The position numbers and the translations under genes were made by a program. 64,000 nt of DNA, from positions 55,373 to 119,372 of the forward strand of contig NZ_QJGZ01000030.1 in assembly GCF_003254585.1 (NCBI RefSeq), written 5' to 3'. Origin of the DNA: Flavobacterium sharifuzzamanii. GTDB taxonomy: Bacteria > Bacteroidota > Bacteroidia > Flavobacteriales > Flavobacteriaceae. This document shows, piece after piece, positions 34,889 through 43,618 of this stretch. The notes under the pieces are model-generated. The model did not search any database and was not told the DNA's origin. It saw only the letters and a list, made by a program, of their open reading frames with translations. How positions within the stretch are numbered: position 1 is the stretch's first letter; each line of letters begins with the position of its first letter.

Positions 34889-36175
34889 ATGTTATATAAA
34901 AGAAGTAGTCAGCTTTTTGCTGAAGCAGAAAAAGTAATTCCGGGAGGAGTAAATTCACCAGTAAGAGCGTTTAAAGCGGTTGGCGGAACTCCGATTTTTG
35001 TAAAAAGTGCTAAAGGTGCATATTTATATGATGAAGACGGAAATAAATTAATAGATTATATCAACTCTTGGGGGCCAATGGTTTTAGGTCATGCTTATCA
35101 GCCAGTTGTTGATGCTGTAATCGAAAAAGCAAAACTGGGAACTTCATTTGGAATGCCAACAGAATTGGAAACAGAAATTGCAGCTTTGGCTGTTTCTATG
35201 GTTCCAAATATTGATAAAATACGTTTTGTAAATTCAGGTACAGAAGCTTGTATGAGTGCAATTCGTCTGGCTCGCGGATTTACAAAAAGAGATAAAATCA
35301 TCAAATTTGCAGGCTGTTACCACGGACATTCTGATTCATTCTTGATTCAGGCAGGAAGCGGTGCTGTAACTTTTGGTTCGCCAAACAGCCCTGGAGTTAC
35401 AGAAGGAACAGCAAAAGATACTTTATTAGCAAAGTACAATGATTTAGAGAATGTAAAAACTTTAATTGAAGCTAATAAAGGAGAAATTGCAGCGATTATT
35501 ATCGAAGCAGTTGCAGGAAATATGGGATGTATTGTGCCTAAAGAAGGTTTCTTGCAAGGTTTAAGAGACTTATGTACTGCAAACGGAATCTTATTGATTT
35601 TTGATGAAGTAATGACAGGTTTCCGTTTAGCACGTGGAGGAGTTCAGGAATTATACGGAATTGATGCTGATATTGTCACTTTCGGAAAAGTAATTGGTGG
35701 AGGACTTCCTGTTGGAGCTTTTGCTGCACGCGAAGAAATCATGAATTATTTAGCGCCTCTTGGACCAGTTTATCAGGCAGGAACATTGTCTGGAAATCCT
35801 TTGGCGATGGCGGCGGGATATGCAATGCTGAAAGCTCTTGATAATGATAGAGAAATTTTTACACGTTTAGAAGAAAAAACAGCTTATTTAGAAGCAGGAA
35901 TCGACAGAGTTTTAAAAGCTAATAATGTTGTATTTACGATTAATAGAGTAGGTTCTATGATTTCTGTTCACTTTGATGCAAATCCAGTTACAGATTTCCA
36001 GACTGCTGCAAAAGGGGATAACGAAACGTTTAAGAAATTCTTCCACGGATTATTGCAAGAAGGCGTATACATTGCGCCATCAGCATATGAAACGTGGTTT
36101 ATTACAGATGCATTGACTTATGAAGATCTAGATTTTACAATCAATGCGATTGATAAAGTATCGAAATCATTTTAA
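34889..36175 (+). CDS. hemL: Glutamate-1-semialdehyde 2,1-aminomutase
   Basis: Makes 5-aminolevulinate from glutamate-1-semialdehyde in the C5 route to haem. The 428 residues are typical. Visible: the N-terminal [20 protein letters not shown], the substrate-loop [22 protein letters not shown]-like [12 protein letters not shown], and the PLP lysine K267 in [16 protein letters not shown] terminator follows directly. No other haem gene is adjacent. Confidence 0.97.
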   Translation: MLYKRSSQLFAEAEKVIPGGVNSPVRAFKAVGGTPIFVKSAKGAYLYDEDGNKLIDYINSWGPMVLGHAYQPVVDAVIEKAKLGTSFGMPTELETEIAALAVSMVPNIDKIRFVNSGTEACMSAIRLARGFTKRDKIIKFAGCYHGHSDSFLIQAGSGAVTFGSPNSPGVTEGTAKDTLLAKYNDLENVKTLIEANKGEIAAIIIEAVAGNMGCIVPKEGFLQGLRDLCTANGILLIFDEVMTGFRLARGGVQELYGIDADIVTFGKVIGGGLPVGAFAAREEIMNYLAPLGPVYQAGTLSGNPLAMAAGYAMLKALDNDREIFTRLEEKTAYLEAGIDRVLKANNVVFTINRVGSMISVHFDANPVTDFQTAAKGDNETFKKFFHGLLQEGVYIAPSAYETWFITDALTYEDLDFTINAIDKVSKSF

Positions 36176-36180
36176 TAACA

Positions 36181-36212
36181 AAAAAGAGGCTCTAAAAGCC
36201 TCTTTTTTGTTT
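36181..36212 (+). terminator. Intrinsic terminator of hemL
   Basis: AAAAAGAGGC (36181-36190) pairs with GCCTCTTTTT (36198-36207) and runs into a T-tract. Confidence 0.9.
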
Positions 36213-36278
36213 GTATTATTTTACCTTATTGTGATATAAAGGGCATATATTTGAGTAATTTTTGATCAAGAAATCTTT

Positions 36279-36286
36279 TATTTTTG
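36279..36286 (+). promoter_or_regulatory. -7 promoter box of the 126-residue protein gene
   Basis: TATTTTTG matches TAnnTTTG and lies 17 bp before the ATG at 36303. The -33 element is not clear. Transcription would start almost at the start codon. Confidence 0.45.
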
Positions 36287-36302
36287 TAAAAAAATTCAAC
36301 AT

Positions 36303-36683
36303 ATGGAATTGAGAAAAATAAAAATTGAAGATAATCTTTATCTATACAAAATGTTAGGAAAAATTAATTCTGAAGCGTCTACAGGAATATTATCTATAAA
36401 AGTATTTTTGAATGGTTGGAAACAAAGCCCATTGCAAATAGATTTTGTTACATGGGATGATTCTTTGATAGGCTATCCTCTGAACACTGGCTTTCCATTA
36501 TTAAATTCATTTACCGGAGAAAAAGATATAATTAATTTAAATCGCCCAAAATATATTAAAGAATGCGTTCTATATGGTCTGAAAAATGGATGGGACGGCA
36601 AGAATAAGGTACAGATACTTGACGGTCTAAAAATGTTGGAAGATTTAGGTTATGATATTTCTGTTCTTATCCCTGAAAAATAA
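36303..36683 (+). CDS. Hypothetical protein, 126 residues
   Basis: A soluble 126-residue protein with no signal peptide. It is mixed alpha/beta with two aromatic-rich stretches (QIDFVTWDDSLIGYPL and VLYGLKNGWDGKNKV). It has its own promoter-like box and a perfect terminator behind it, so it is a single-gene unit. I do not recognise a family. Small isolated soluble proteins of this type in the phylum are often immunity-like, but no toxin is nearby. Confidence 0.6.
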   Translation: MELRKIKIEDNLYLYKMLGKINSEASTGILSIKVFLNGWKQSPLQIDFVTWDDSLIGYPLNTGFPLLNSFTGEKDIINLNRPKYIKECVLYGLKNGWDGKNKVQILDGLKMLEDLGYDISVLIPEK

Positions 36684-36713
36684 AAGGAGGCTTTAAGCCT
36701 CCTTTTATTTTTT
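36682..36713. terminator. Bidirectional terminator
   Basis: AAAAGGAGGCTT and AAGCCTCCTTTT form a near-perfect 25-bp palindrome followed by ATTTTTTG. It overlaps the stop codon of the 126-residue gene and ends before the convergent gene at 36723. Confidence 0.9.
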
Positions 36714-36722
36714 GACCCAAAA

Positions 36723-37454
36723 TTATTTTTTGTCTTTTTTGTGTTCTTTCATTTTGTCTTTATGCTCTTTCTGAATCGCAGTCCATTTTTTATATTGATC
36801 TGCATTCAAAATAGATTTCATTTTGGCATCATAAGTTTTATGATCTTCTTCCATTTGTTTTTTCATGGCTTTTCTTTCTGCATCAGTTGGTTTTGCATCA
36901 GAATCTTTTCTACTTTTTTTAAGCATTGCCATTTTTGTGCTTCTGTCAGATAAAAGTTCGCTAACTTGTTTTTGCTGATCTACATTTAAATTTAAATCTG
37001 TTGTCAGTTTTTGCAAATGTGCTTGGTCACGTTCTTGTGGCGTTTTAAAATCACCTTTTCTGTGATGCCCTTTGTGTTCTTTTTTTAGAGCTGTCCATTT
37101 TGTGTATTGATCGGCATTTAAAATAGATTTCATTTTAGCATCATTATCTGCTTTTTCTGCAACCATTTGTTTTTTGAAAGCTGCTTTTTCTTCAGCTGTT
37201 AAAGGTGTTTTGCTATCTTTTCGGCTTTGTCTGAACTTTTCAGCTTTAGCACTTTTTTCTGCAATAAGTTGTTTTACTTGTTCTTGCTGTTTTTTATCTA
37301 AACTTAAATCAGAAGTTAGTTTTTGTAAATATTTCTCGTTACGTTGTTCTGGAGTTAATTTTTCTCGTTGATCACGTGCCGGTTTCTGATTGATGTCCTG
37401 CGCAAAACTTACTATTCCAACAAATAATAAAGCTGCAATAAATAATTTTTTCAT
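36723..37454 (-). CDS. Secreted Lys-rich helical protein with two tandem repeats
   Basis: A 243-residue protein; I start at the ATG at 37454, which gives signal MKKLFIAALLFVGIVSFAQ. Two homologous units follow. Unit 1 runs from LTPEQRNEKYLQKLTSDLSL to ILNADQYTKWTALKKEHKG, and unit 2 from TPQERDQAHLQKLTTDLNL to ILNADQYKKWTAIQKEHKD. Each has the layout QLQKLT-x-DL-x-L-x(3)Q-Q-V-x-x-L seen in Bacteroidota DUF4890-like and Spy-like periplasmic helical proteins. Units are about 50-60 percent alike by eye. The single-unit paralogue follows upstream at 37620. A stress-related periplasmic role is inferred, not shown. Confidence 0.75.
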   Translation of the reverse strand: MKKLFIAALLFVGIVSFAQDINQKPARDQREKLTPEQRNEKYLQKLTSDLSLDKKQQEQVKQLIAEKSAKAEKFRQSRKDSKTPLTAEEKAAFKKQMVAEKADNDAKMKSILNADQYTKWTALKKEHKGHHRKGDFKTPQERDQAHLQKLTTDLNLNVDQQKQVSELLSDRSTKMAMLKKSRKDSDAKPTDAERKAMKKQMEEDHKTYDAKMKSILNADQYKKWTAIQKEHKDKMKEHKKDKK

Positions 37455-37580
37455 AATTCGTTTTATAAAAGGTTTATAGTAATTAGACTTCATCAGAATT
37501 ATTAAGTTTAATGGCGTTTTGAGGTTTATCTTTTATTTAACAGAAACTATTAAGAAAAGTTTAAAGAATATTGAGAAATA

Positions 37581-37609
37581 AAAAAGAGGCAATTAAGCCT
37601 CCTTTTTTT
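37581..37609 (-). terminator. Intrinsic terminator after the single-unit paralogue
   Basis: On the minus strand AAGGAGGC pairs with GCCTCTTT around TTAATT and continues into TTTTATTT. It closes the gene at 37620-38060 and shows that the two paralogues are separate units. Confidence 0.8.
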
Positions 37610-37619
37610 ATGCATCAAA

Positions 37620-38060
37620 TTAGATTTTATCTTTTTTGTGCTCTTTCATTTTATCTTTCATTTTGTCTTTTTTCTCTTCTTGTAGGGCTTTCCATTTTGT
37701 ATATTGGTCTGCTTTTAAGATCGATTTCATTTTAGCATCATTTGCTGCGATTTCGTCTTCCATTTGTTTTTTGAAAGCCGCTTTTTCTTCAGCAGTTGGT
37801 TTTGTGTTGCTATCTTTTTTTTCTTTTCTAGCTTCTCTAAATTTTTCGGCTTTTGCGCTTCTATCTGCTAAAAGCTGTTTTACCTGCGCTTGCTGACTAG
37901 CATCTAAATTTAATTCTGTAGTCAGTTTTTGAAGCTGTTTCTCATTACGCTGTTCTGGAGTCATTCTTTCTCTTTGCTCACGCGCCGGTTTTTGATCCAT
38001 CTCTTGTGCAAAACTTGCTATTCCAACAAATAACATAGCTGCGATAAATAATTTTTTCAT
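37620..38060 (-). CDS. Secreted Lys-rich helical protein, single-repeat paralogue
   Basis: A 146-residue protein with signal MKKLFIAAMLFVGIASFAQ, almost the same as that of its neighbour. I use the ATG at 38060; a TTG lies two codons upstream. It contains one unit, MTPEQRNEKQLQKLTTELNL through ILKADQYTKWKALQEEKKD, then a Lys-rich tail KDKMKEHKKDK shared with the neighbour. The neighbour thus looks like this gene plus one internal duplication. Function unknown; likely periplasmic helical hairpin. Confidence 0.75.
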   Translation of the reverse strand: MKKLFIAAMLFVGIASFAQEMDQKPAREQRERMTPEQRNEKQLQKLTTELNLDASQQAQVKQLLADRSAKAEKFREARKEKKDSNTKPTAEEKAAFKKQMEDEIAANDAKMKSILKADQYTKWKALQEEKKDKMKDKMKEHKKDKI

Positions 38061-38238
38061 ATTCAAGTTTTTTAATTGTTTTCAGATTAGACTTTATTAA
38101 AATCTTTAGGTTTAATCTTATATTTAAAATTATGTTTTATTTAACAGATTGATTTTTAGATTTTTTTTGAATAAAGAATTTAAATAGGAACTTTGGAACT
38201 AATAGATTAAGCTTAAGTTTGTAAAAAAAGTATAAATT

Positions 38239-38727
38239 ATGAATCATAAATTTTGGAGAGAAATTGATTTTGATTGGGCAGGAATTTCTAGCGATAAACA
38301 TTTTAAAATTCCTTATTTTAATGATGATGAAATTCAAGTTTTTTTAGGAGAAGAATTTGATGAAGATGGAGAAGAAATTGAAGAGCTTCCAACAAATGAA
38401 GAATTAGATGGTTTTGAGAAAACGTATAGCAGTTTTTTAGAAAATATTGATGATATTATTCTTCAAATAAAAGAAGAAGCTTTTCTTCGCTATAAAAAGA
38501 TTTATGCAAAATATTATGAGGATTCAAAACAATCGGGACAGGAGCCTCTAAATATTGACACCAAAGAAAAACATTTTGAATACATTAAAGAATTACTGTA
38601 CATAAGGATCTTAAAAGGAAATGAGATTAAAATGCCAATTCGTTATGGTTTAGATACAGAACATGGCATTGAAATTAAATTAATAGATAATAAAGTAGTA
38701 GAAGTTGGTGGAATAGCAGAGACATAG
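38239..38727 (+). CDS. Hypothetical acidic protein, 162 residues
   Basis: A soluble protein rich in Asp and Glu (FDEDGEEIEELPTNEE). The start FWREIDFDWAG and later ILQIKEEAFLRYKKIYAKYY, then MPIRYGLDTEHGIEIKL, resemble proteins I know as DUF6985, a family often met next to polymorphic toxins as candidate immunity proteins. The match is from memory of the pattern and is weak. No toxin gene is adjacent, and a terminator (38737) isolates it. Confidence 0.55.
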   Translation: MNHKFWREIDFDWAGISSDKHFKIPYFNDDEIQVFLGEEFDEDGEEIEELPTNEELDGFEKTYSSFLENIDDIILQIKEEAFLRYKKIYAKYYEDSKQSGQEPLNIDTKEKHFEYIKELLYIRILKGNEIKMPIRYGLDTEHGIEIKLIDNKVVEVGGIAET

Positions 38728-38736
38728 GATAATAAG

Positions 38737-38759
38737 GAGCTTAATAAGCTCTTTTTTTA
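38737..38759 (+). terminator. Intrinsic terminator
   Basis: GAGCTT pairs with AAGCTC around AAT and is followed by TTTTTTTAT. It ends the 162-residue gene. Confidence 0.75.
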
Positions 38760-38819
38760 TGTCTTAAATTACTTTAAAATAAAATCCGTAATTTTAAGGA
38801 ACTATTCAAAATCAAATTT

Positions 38820-39833
38820 ATGGAACCAAGTAACAGCAAAATCGCCTTTTTCTCTACTCAGCCTTACGATAAAACGTTTTTCAATAAATACAACGAAGGC
38901 TTTGGTTTTCGGTTGAATTTTTTCGAAACACAGTTAAATCCTCAGACAGTAGCTTTAATTGAAGAGTGCGAGATTGTTTGTGTTTTTGTAAATGACATTG
39001 TAAATGAAACGGTTATTAATCAATTAGCAGAAAAAAAGGTAAAAATAATTGCTTTACGTTGCGCTGGATTTAATAATGTCGATTTGGAAGCTGCTAAAAA
39101 ACATGGAATAAAAGTTTGCCGTGTTCCCGCATATTCGCCTCAGGCAGTTGCCGAACACGCCATGGCAATGATTTTGACTTTAAACAGAAAAACGCATAAA
39201 GCTTACAATAGAGTTCGCGAACAAAATTTTTCTTTAAACGGTTTATTAGGTTTTGACTTATTCGGGAAAACAATCGGAATTATAGGAACTGGAAATATAG
39301 GAAAAGCATTTTCTAAAATAGCACTAGGTTTTGGCTGTAAAGTTTTGGCTTATGATATTGTCGAAAACGAAGAAATGAAAAAGGACGGCGTTTCTTTTGT
39401 GGGTTTAGAAGAAATCTTTAAATCGAGTGATATTATTTCGCTTCACTGTCCGCTGAATGAACAGACCAAGCATGTCATCAATACTACCTCTATTTCTTTT
39501 ATGAAAGACAGTGTTATGATTATCAATACAAGCCGTGGTGGATTAATTGAGACTTCATCGGTTATTGAAGGTTTAAAAGAAGGGAAAATTGGCTATTTAG
39601 GAATTGATGTGTACGAACAGGAAGAAAAACTGTTTTTTAGAGATCTTTCGGCAGACATTATTCAAGATGACGCGATTCAGCGTTTAATGAGTTTCCCGAA
39701 TGTATTGGTAACAGCGCATCAAGCATTTTTTACCAACGAAGCTTTAACGCAGATTGCTTTGGTGACTTTCAATAATATAAAATCATTATTGACGCAAAAT
39801 GATATTGAAAATAAAGCGGCATTGCTGGTGTAA
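38820..39833 (+). CDS. D-isomer-specific 2-hydroxyacid dehydrogenase (D-lactate dehydrogenase type)
   Basis: A 337-residue NAD-dependent enzyme. The Rossmann glycine motif is GIIGTGNIGKAF, the catalytic arginine lies in NTSRGGLIE, and the catalytic histidine in VTAHQAFFT. ALRCAGFNNVD and VPAYSPQAVAEHA in the N-terminal half are typical of the fermentative LdhA group. It should reduce pyruvate or a similar 2-oxoacid to the D-hydroxyacid in the cytoplasm. The next gene starts 27 bp downstream on the same strand. Confidence 0.9.
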   Translation: MEPSNSKIAFFSTQPYDKTFFNKYNEGFGFRLNFFETQLNPQTVALIEECEIVCVFVNDIVNETVINQLAEKKVKIIALRCAGFNNVDLEAAKKHGIKVCRVPAYSPQAVAEHAMAMILTLNRKTHKAYNRVREQNFSLNGLLGFDLFGKTIGIIGTGNIGKAFSKIALGFGCKVLAYDIVENEEMKKDGVSFVGLEEIFKSSDIISLHCPLNEQTKHVINTTSISFMKDSVMIINTSRGGLIETSSVIEGLKEGKIGYLGIDVYEQEEKLFFRDLSADIIQDDAIQRLMSFPNVLVTAHQAFFTNEALTQIALVTFNNIKSLLTQNDIENKAALLV

Positions 39834-39860
39834 ATTATAACGAATTTAAAATATAGGATT

Positions 39861-40457
39861 ATGAAAAATAAGATTTTAATTCTAATCGTACTTCTGGCAT
39901 TGAGTTCTTGTCAGAATAAAGACAATTCGAAAAATATTGTAAAAACAATTGTTCAGGATACATTGTCTAAAACACTTGGAGGAACTGCAGATTTGAGTGA
40001 AGTTACTTCAAAAAAAGATAAAGCCATAGAATTAATCCGCAAACAATTATTGGTTCTGTTAAAGAATGACATTCCTGCATTGACAAAAGACGATCGTTAT
40101 TTTTATTACGAAGCTTTTGATTTAAATAATGACAAGAAAAACGAATATTTTGTTGGTTTCTCTAATTCTTATTTCTGCGGAAGCGGAGGCTGTTCAGGTT
40201 ATATTTTGAAGAATGACGGAAGTGTAATTAATCGTTTCACTGTAACTGATTTTCCAATATATGTAAGCACTTCATCAACAGAAAAATTTTATGATTTAAT
40301 TTTTGAAAGTGGAGGGAAATTTCATCTTCTAAAAATGAAAAGCGGAAAATATCCGTCAAATCCGTCTGTTCAGCAAGTTATAAAAGGAGATGTTCCAAAA
40401 GAAAGTACAAAGGTTTTGGATATTCAAGGGGAGAAACTGGAGAAGTATTCTTTTTAA
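39861..40457 (+). CDS. Lipoprotein of unknown function
   Basis: A 198-residue protein; signal MKNKILILIVLLALSSC with lipobox SSC. The body includes FDLNNDKKNEYFVGFSNSYF with the Asp/Asn pattern of calcium-binding or FG-GAP-like loops, then CGSGGCSGYIL with a close cysteine pair. It follows the dehydrogenase gene by 27 bp and may be co-transcribed. I do not recognise the family. Confidence 0.65.
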   Translation: MKNKILILIVLLALSSCQNKDNSKNIVKTIVQDTLSKTLGGTADLSEVTSKKDKAIELIRKQLLVLLKNDIPALTKDDRYFYYEAFDLNNDKKNEYFVGFSNSYFCGSGGCSGYILKNDGSVINRFTVTDFPIYVSTSSTEKFYDLIFESGGKFHLLKMKSGKYPSNPSVQQVIKGDVPKESTKVLDIQGEKLEKYSF

Positions 40458-40480
40458 ATTTCAATTGAAAGTTAAAGCTA

Positions 40481-40512
40481 AACCCGACAGGTTTTTAAAA
40501 CCTGTCGGGTTT
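40481..40512. terminator. Palindromic terminator, second copy of the alaS palindrome
   Basis: AAACCCGACAGGTTT and AAACCTGTCGGGTTT form a perfect 15-bp stem with a two-base loop. Apart from a small change in the centre it repeats the palindrome at 4150-4180. It lies after the lipoprotein gene and before the stop of the antitoxin-like gene on the other strand. Confidence 0.65.
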
Positions 40513-40523
40513 GTTGCTTAAAA

Positions 40524-40658
40524 TTAAGAGAGCCATTCCAAATCTTGTCTATCTAAATCTTCTTGAGAAATGACTCTGCCATATTTTATATCTTCTTCAC
40601 TTTGTCTGATGATATCTATTTCTTCTTCATCCAATTGATAAATTTCTTGATTATGCAT
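40524..40658 (-). CDS. Orphan antitoxin-like small protein
   Basis: A 44-residue frame starting MHNQEIYQLDEEEIDIIRQS and ending in EDLDRQDLEWLS. The segment SEEDIKYGRVISQEDLD is the C-terminal layout of RelB/addiction-module antitoxins in Bacteroidota, where [S]-x-E-D-I-x-x-G-R-x-[I/T]-[S/T] precedes the stretch that grips a RelE/ParE-type toxin. The DNA-binding N-terminal half is short or missing. No toxin gene follows: the next sequence downstream is the palindrome at 40481-40512 and then a gene on the other strand. It may be a solitary antitoxin or a remnant. The frame is below usual gene-calling limits. Confidence 0.6.
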   Translation of the reverse strand: MHNQEIYQLDEEEIDIIRQSEEDIKYGRVISQEDLDRQDLEWLS

Positions 40659-40691
40659 GGTTAAGTTGTTTTCTGTTTAGGCAATTTAAAT

Positions 40692-40729
40692 AATACAGCC
40701 CAGCAGATTCAAACCTGCTGGGCTGTATT
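40692..40729. terminator. Palindromic terminator downstream of lysS
   Basis: AATACAGCCCAGCAG (40692-40706) pairs perfectly over 15 bp with CTGCTGGGCTGTATT (40715-40729). It sits 20 bp past the lysS stop on the minus strand. The U-run on that side is weak. Confidence 0.7.
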
Positions 40730-40749
40730 ATAATAAAATAGGACAATAA

Positions 40750-42453
40750 TTACCCTACCAATTCAACAAATTTAAACTCGCCGTCAACAACGACTTTAGT
40801 TAAACCGTGTTTAGATAAGTTTTTCATAGACGCATCCCATTTTTTACCGCTTAAGTTAGCTGTAATTTTTAGCTGCGTCAAATCCATTCTATTTTCATTT
40901 TTGGTAAGCAAGTCAATGATGAATTTTTCTTCATCAGAAAGTTCGATTTGAGCTTGTTTTTTCTCAGGACGCATTTGTGGGAACAATAAAACTTCTTGAA
41001 TCGAAGCATTGTTTGTCAAATACATAATCAAACGATCCATTCCAATTCCCATTCCAGAAGTTGGAGGCATACCGTACTCAAGAGCTCTTAAGAAATCTTC
41101 GTCGATAATTCCGTTTGCTTCATCATCACCTTTTGCAGCCAAACGCATCTGGTCTTCAAAACGCTCTCTTTGATCAATTGGATCATTTAATTCAGAATAA
41201 GCATTTGCGATTTCTTTACCGCAAACCATTAATTCAAAACGCTCAGTCAAATCTGGATTATCTCTGTGCTCTTTACAAAGTGGAGACATTTCTTTTGGAT
41301 AATCTGTAATGAAAGTTGGCTGAATATAATTTCCTTCACATTTTGCTCCGAAAATCTCATCGATCAATTTTCCTTTACCCATTGTTTCATCAACCTCGAT
41401 TCCCATTCCACGTGCAGCTTCAAACAATTCTTGTTCTGTTTTTCCAGAGATATCAAAACCAGTAAAATGTTTGATAGAATCTGTCATTGTAACGCGTGCA
41501 TAAGGCGCTTTAAAGTTGATTTTGTGCTCGCCAAAAGTAACTTCGCTAGTTCCGTTAACGGCAATTGCACAATGCTCAAGTAAACCTTCAGCAAAGTCCA
41601 TCATCCAGTTGTAGTCTTTGTAAGCTACATATATTTCCATTGCAGTAAATTCAGGATTATGCGTTCTATCCATCCCTTCGTTACGGAAGTTTCTAGAGAA
41701 CTCATAAACACCTTCAAATCCACCAACAATTAATCTTTTTAAGTATAACTCATTTGCAATACGCATGTAAAGCGGAATATCAAGCGAGTTGTGGTGTGTA
41801 ATAAATGGTCTAGCTGAAGCTCCACCAGGAATTGACTGTAAAACTGGAGTATCAACTTCTAGGTATCCTGCATTATTAAAATATTCTCTCATTGCAGTGA
41901 ACAATTTAGTTCTCTTAAGGAAAGTTTCTTTTACTTGCGGATTTACAGTTAAATCTACATAACGCATTCTATAGCGCAATTCAGCGTCATTGAAAGCATC
42001 GTGTACTTTTCCGTCTTCATCAACTTTTGGTAAAGGCAACGGACGCAATGTTTTACTCAAGAAAGTAAAACCAGTCACACGAATACATTTTGCACCAACT
42101 TGTGTAGTAAATAATTCACCTTCGATACCAATAAAATCTCCTAAATCGGTTAATTTTTTGAATACTTGGTTGTATAAAGTTTTATCGTCACCTTCGCACA
42201 AAACATCACGATTCACATACAATTGAATACGTCCTTCGCTGTCTTGTAGTTCAGCAAAACAAGCTTTACCTTGATCACGAACACTCATCAAACGTCCTGC
42301 AACGATAACCTTCTTACCTTCCTCAAAAGTTTCCTTTATCTGCTTCGAAGTATGATTTACAGGAAAAAGATTAGCTGGATAAGGATTGATTCCCAGATTG
42401 CGTAAGTTTTGAAGTTTTTCTCTTCTGATGATTTCTTGTTCTGATAATGCCAT
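40750..42453 (-). CDS. lysS: Lysyl-tRNA synthetase, class II
   Basis: Charges tRNA-Lys. The 567 residues comprise an N-terminal OB-fold anticodon-binding domain (about 50-150), the class II catalytic core (motif 2 YEFSRNFRNEGMDRTHNPEF, motif 3 GMGIGMDRLIMYLT) and a C-terminal extension of about 65 residues (from EEKFIIDLLTKNENRMDL) that the E. coli enzyme lacks and Bacteroidota enzymes often have. The extension looks like a small winged-helix or helical domain of unknown role. Start MALSEQEIIRREKL is typical. Confidence 0.97.
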   Translation of the reverse strand: MALSEQEIIRREKLQNLRNLGINPYPANLFPVNHTSKQIKETFEEGKKVIVAGRLMSVRDQGKACFAELQDSEGRIQLYVNRDVLCEGDDKTLYNQVFKKLTDLGDFIGIEGELFTTQVGAKCIRVTGFTFLSKTLRPLPLPKVDEDGKVHDAFNDAELRYRMRYVDLTVNPQVKETFLKRTKLFTAMREYFNNAGYLEVDTPVLQSIPGGASARPFITHHNSLDIPLYMRIANELYLKRLIVGGFEGVYEFSRNFRNEGMDRTHNPEFTAMEIYVAYKDYNWMMDFAEGLLEHCAIAVNGTSEVTFGEHKINFKAPYARVTMTDSIKHFTGFDISGKTEQELFEAARGMGIEVDETMGKGKLIDEIFGAKCEGNYIQPTFITDYPKEMSPLCKEHRDNPDLTERFELMVCGKEIANAYSELNDPIDQRERFEDQMRLAAKGDDEANGIIDEDFLRALEYGMPPTSGMGIGMDRLIMYLTNNASIQEVLLFPQMRPEKKQAQIELSDEEKFIIDLLTKNENRMDLTQLKITANLSGKKWDASMKNLSKHGLTKVVVDGEFKFVELVG

Positions 42454-42478
42454 TTTTAGTGCTATTTTTTTAAGTGTG

Positions 42479-42486
42479 CAAAGATA
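42479..42486 (-). promoter_or_regulatory. -7 promoter box of lysS
   Basis: On the minus strand TATCTTTG matches TAnnTTTG and lies 25 bp before the lysS ATG. No clear -33 TTG is seen. The remaining gap to 42747 is AT-rich with no gene. Confidence 0.6.
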
Positions 42487-42747
42487 AAGAAAAGAATGCA
42501 GATTTTAGAATGCTGTTTTTAGATTTTTTGTGACATCAATATATTGGGTTTCAATCATCTTTAGTCAACATTGATAGCTGTTAGAATAGATTTATTTTTA
42601 GCAAATATAAAATACGTAACAGTGTCAAGTGTTTGATTTGTAGTTTTTTGAAGAAATCTAAAATAACAAATTGAAAGTTGTTTTAAAATGTAACTCAAAT
42701 AATTCTTAAAAGAAGGTATCTTCGCTTGAATAACTTAAACCTAAATT

Positions 42748-43551
42748 ATGAAAAGAATTCTACTTTGCTTTTTTATTGTATTTTGTATTACAAGCTGTAC
42801 GCTTAAGGAAAAAATGGTCTTGAATGAAGATGGATCTGGAACTTTGTCTTATGGTTTTGATATGTCACCGATGTATAAACTAGGAATGAAAAAAGCAGAT
42901 TCTGCTAAAGTCAATAAAGTCTTAGATACTACTTTTACTTTCAAAGATGTTCTTACTAAAATAAAAGACAGTATTTCTAAACTGCCAAATGGAGATAAAG
43001 AAAAACTAGCGCAGCTGGAGAAAGAAAAAGAGAAACTTGAACTTCTCGAGGATTTTAAAGTAAGCATAAAAGTAAACGACGAAAAAAAGCAATTCGAATA
43101 CAGTATGGCATTTGATTTTCCTAGTGGAACAGATTTTAAAACTATCGCAACACCTGCTGAAAGTTTAGAAGCGCTGGCGGCCACAGACAAAAAAAGGTTA
43201 GGAGCTTTAAGCGCGGCTCCAAAGCCAGAAGAAAAATCAACTTCAACTATTTTTTATGATGGCAAGGTTTTTATAAAGGCTGTAACACCTTCTAAAGACG
43301 ATAAAAAAGCTAAAAAGAAAAAAGAAGCTAAGAAAGAAAAGAGTGATGATCCATTCTCAAAAAAAATAGAAGAAATGATGAAGGAATGTAAATATATAGC
43401 AGAATATCATTTTCCTAAAAAGATTAAAACCGTGTCAATTAAAAATGCCGTAGTAGCAGAAGATAGAAAAAGCTTTACTGCCGAAATTCCATTAGGCAAT
43501 ATGCAGGAAAGCAGTGCCGATTTTGGTTTCAAAGTTGAATTTGAGCAATAA
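42748..43551 (+). CDS. Lipoprotein, first of a tandem paralogous pair
   Basis: A 267-residue lipoprotein; signal MKRILLCFFIVFCITSC with lipobox TSC. The mature protein begins TLKEKMVLNEDGSGTLSYGF, has the motif LDTTFTFKDVLTKIKDSI, a Lys/Glu-rich helical segment (about 85-110), and a conserved block EYHFPKKIKTVSIKNAVVA near the C-terminus. The same landmarks occur in the next gene. No family is recognised. A Lys-rich insert (KKAKKKKEAKKEK) is specific to this copy. Confidence 0.75.
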   Translation: MKRILLCFFIVFCITSCTLKEKMVLNEDGSGTLSYGFDMSPMYKLGMKKADSAKVNKVLDTTFTFKDVLTKIKDSISKLPNGDKEKLAQLEKEKEKLELLEDFKVSIKVNDEKKQFEYSMAFDFPSGTDFKTIATPAESLEALAATDKKRLGALSAAPKPEEKSTSTIFYDGKVFIKAVTPSKDDKKAKKKKEAKKEKSDDPFSKKIEEMMKECKYIAEYHFPKKIKTVSIKNAVVAEDRKSFTAEIPLGNMQESSADFGFKVEFEQ

Positions 43552-43593
43552 TTGGAGGTTTTCAATAAAATGCATTTTTAAAAATAGTCTTTG

Positions 43594-43601
43594 TATCTTT
43601 G
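43594..43601 (+). promoter_or_regulatory. -7 promoter box of the second paralogue
   Basis: TATCTTTG matches TAnnTTTG, 17 bp before the ATG at 43619. It implies the second lipoprotein gene can be transcribed on its own. The -33 element is weak. Confidence 0.5.
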
Positions 43602-43618
43602 ATAAAAATATACCTGCG

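Noticed and set aside
38239..38727. Calling the 162- and 126-residue proteins immunity proteins of a toxin system
   Set aside because: No toxin gene lies nearby, both genes are isolated by terminators, and the family match is from memory only.
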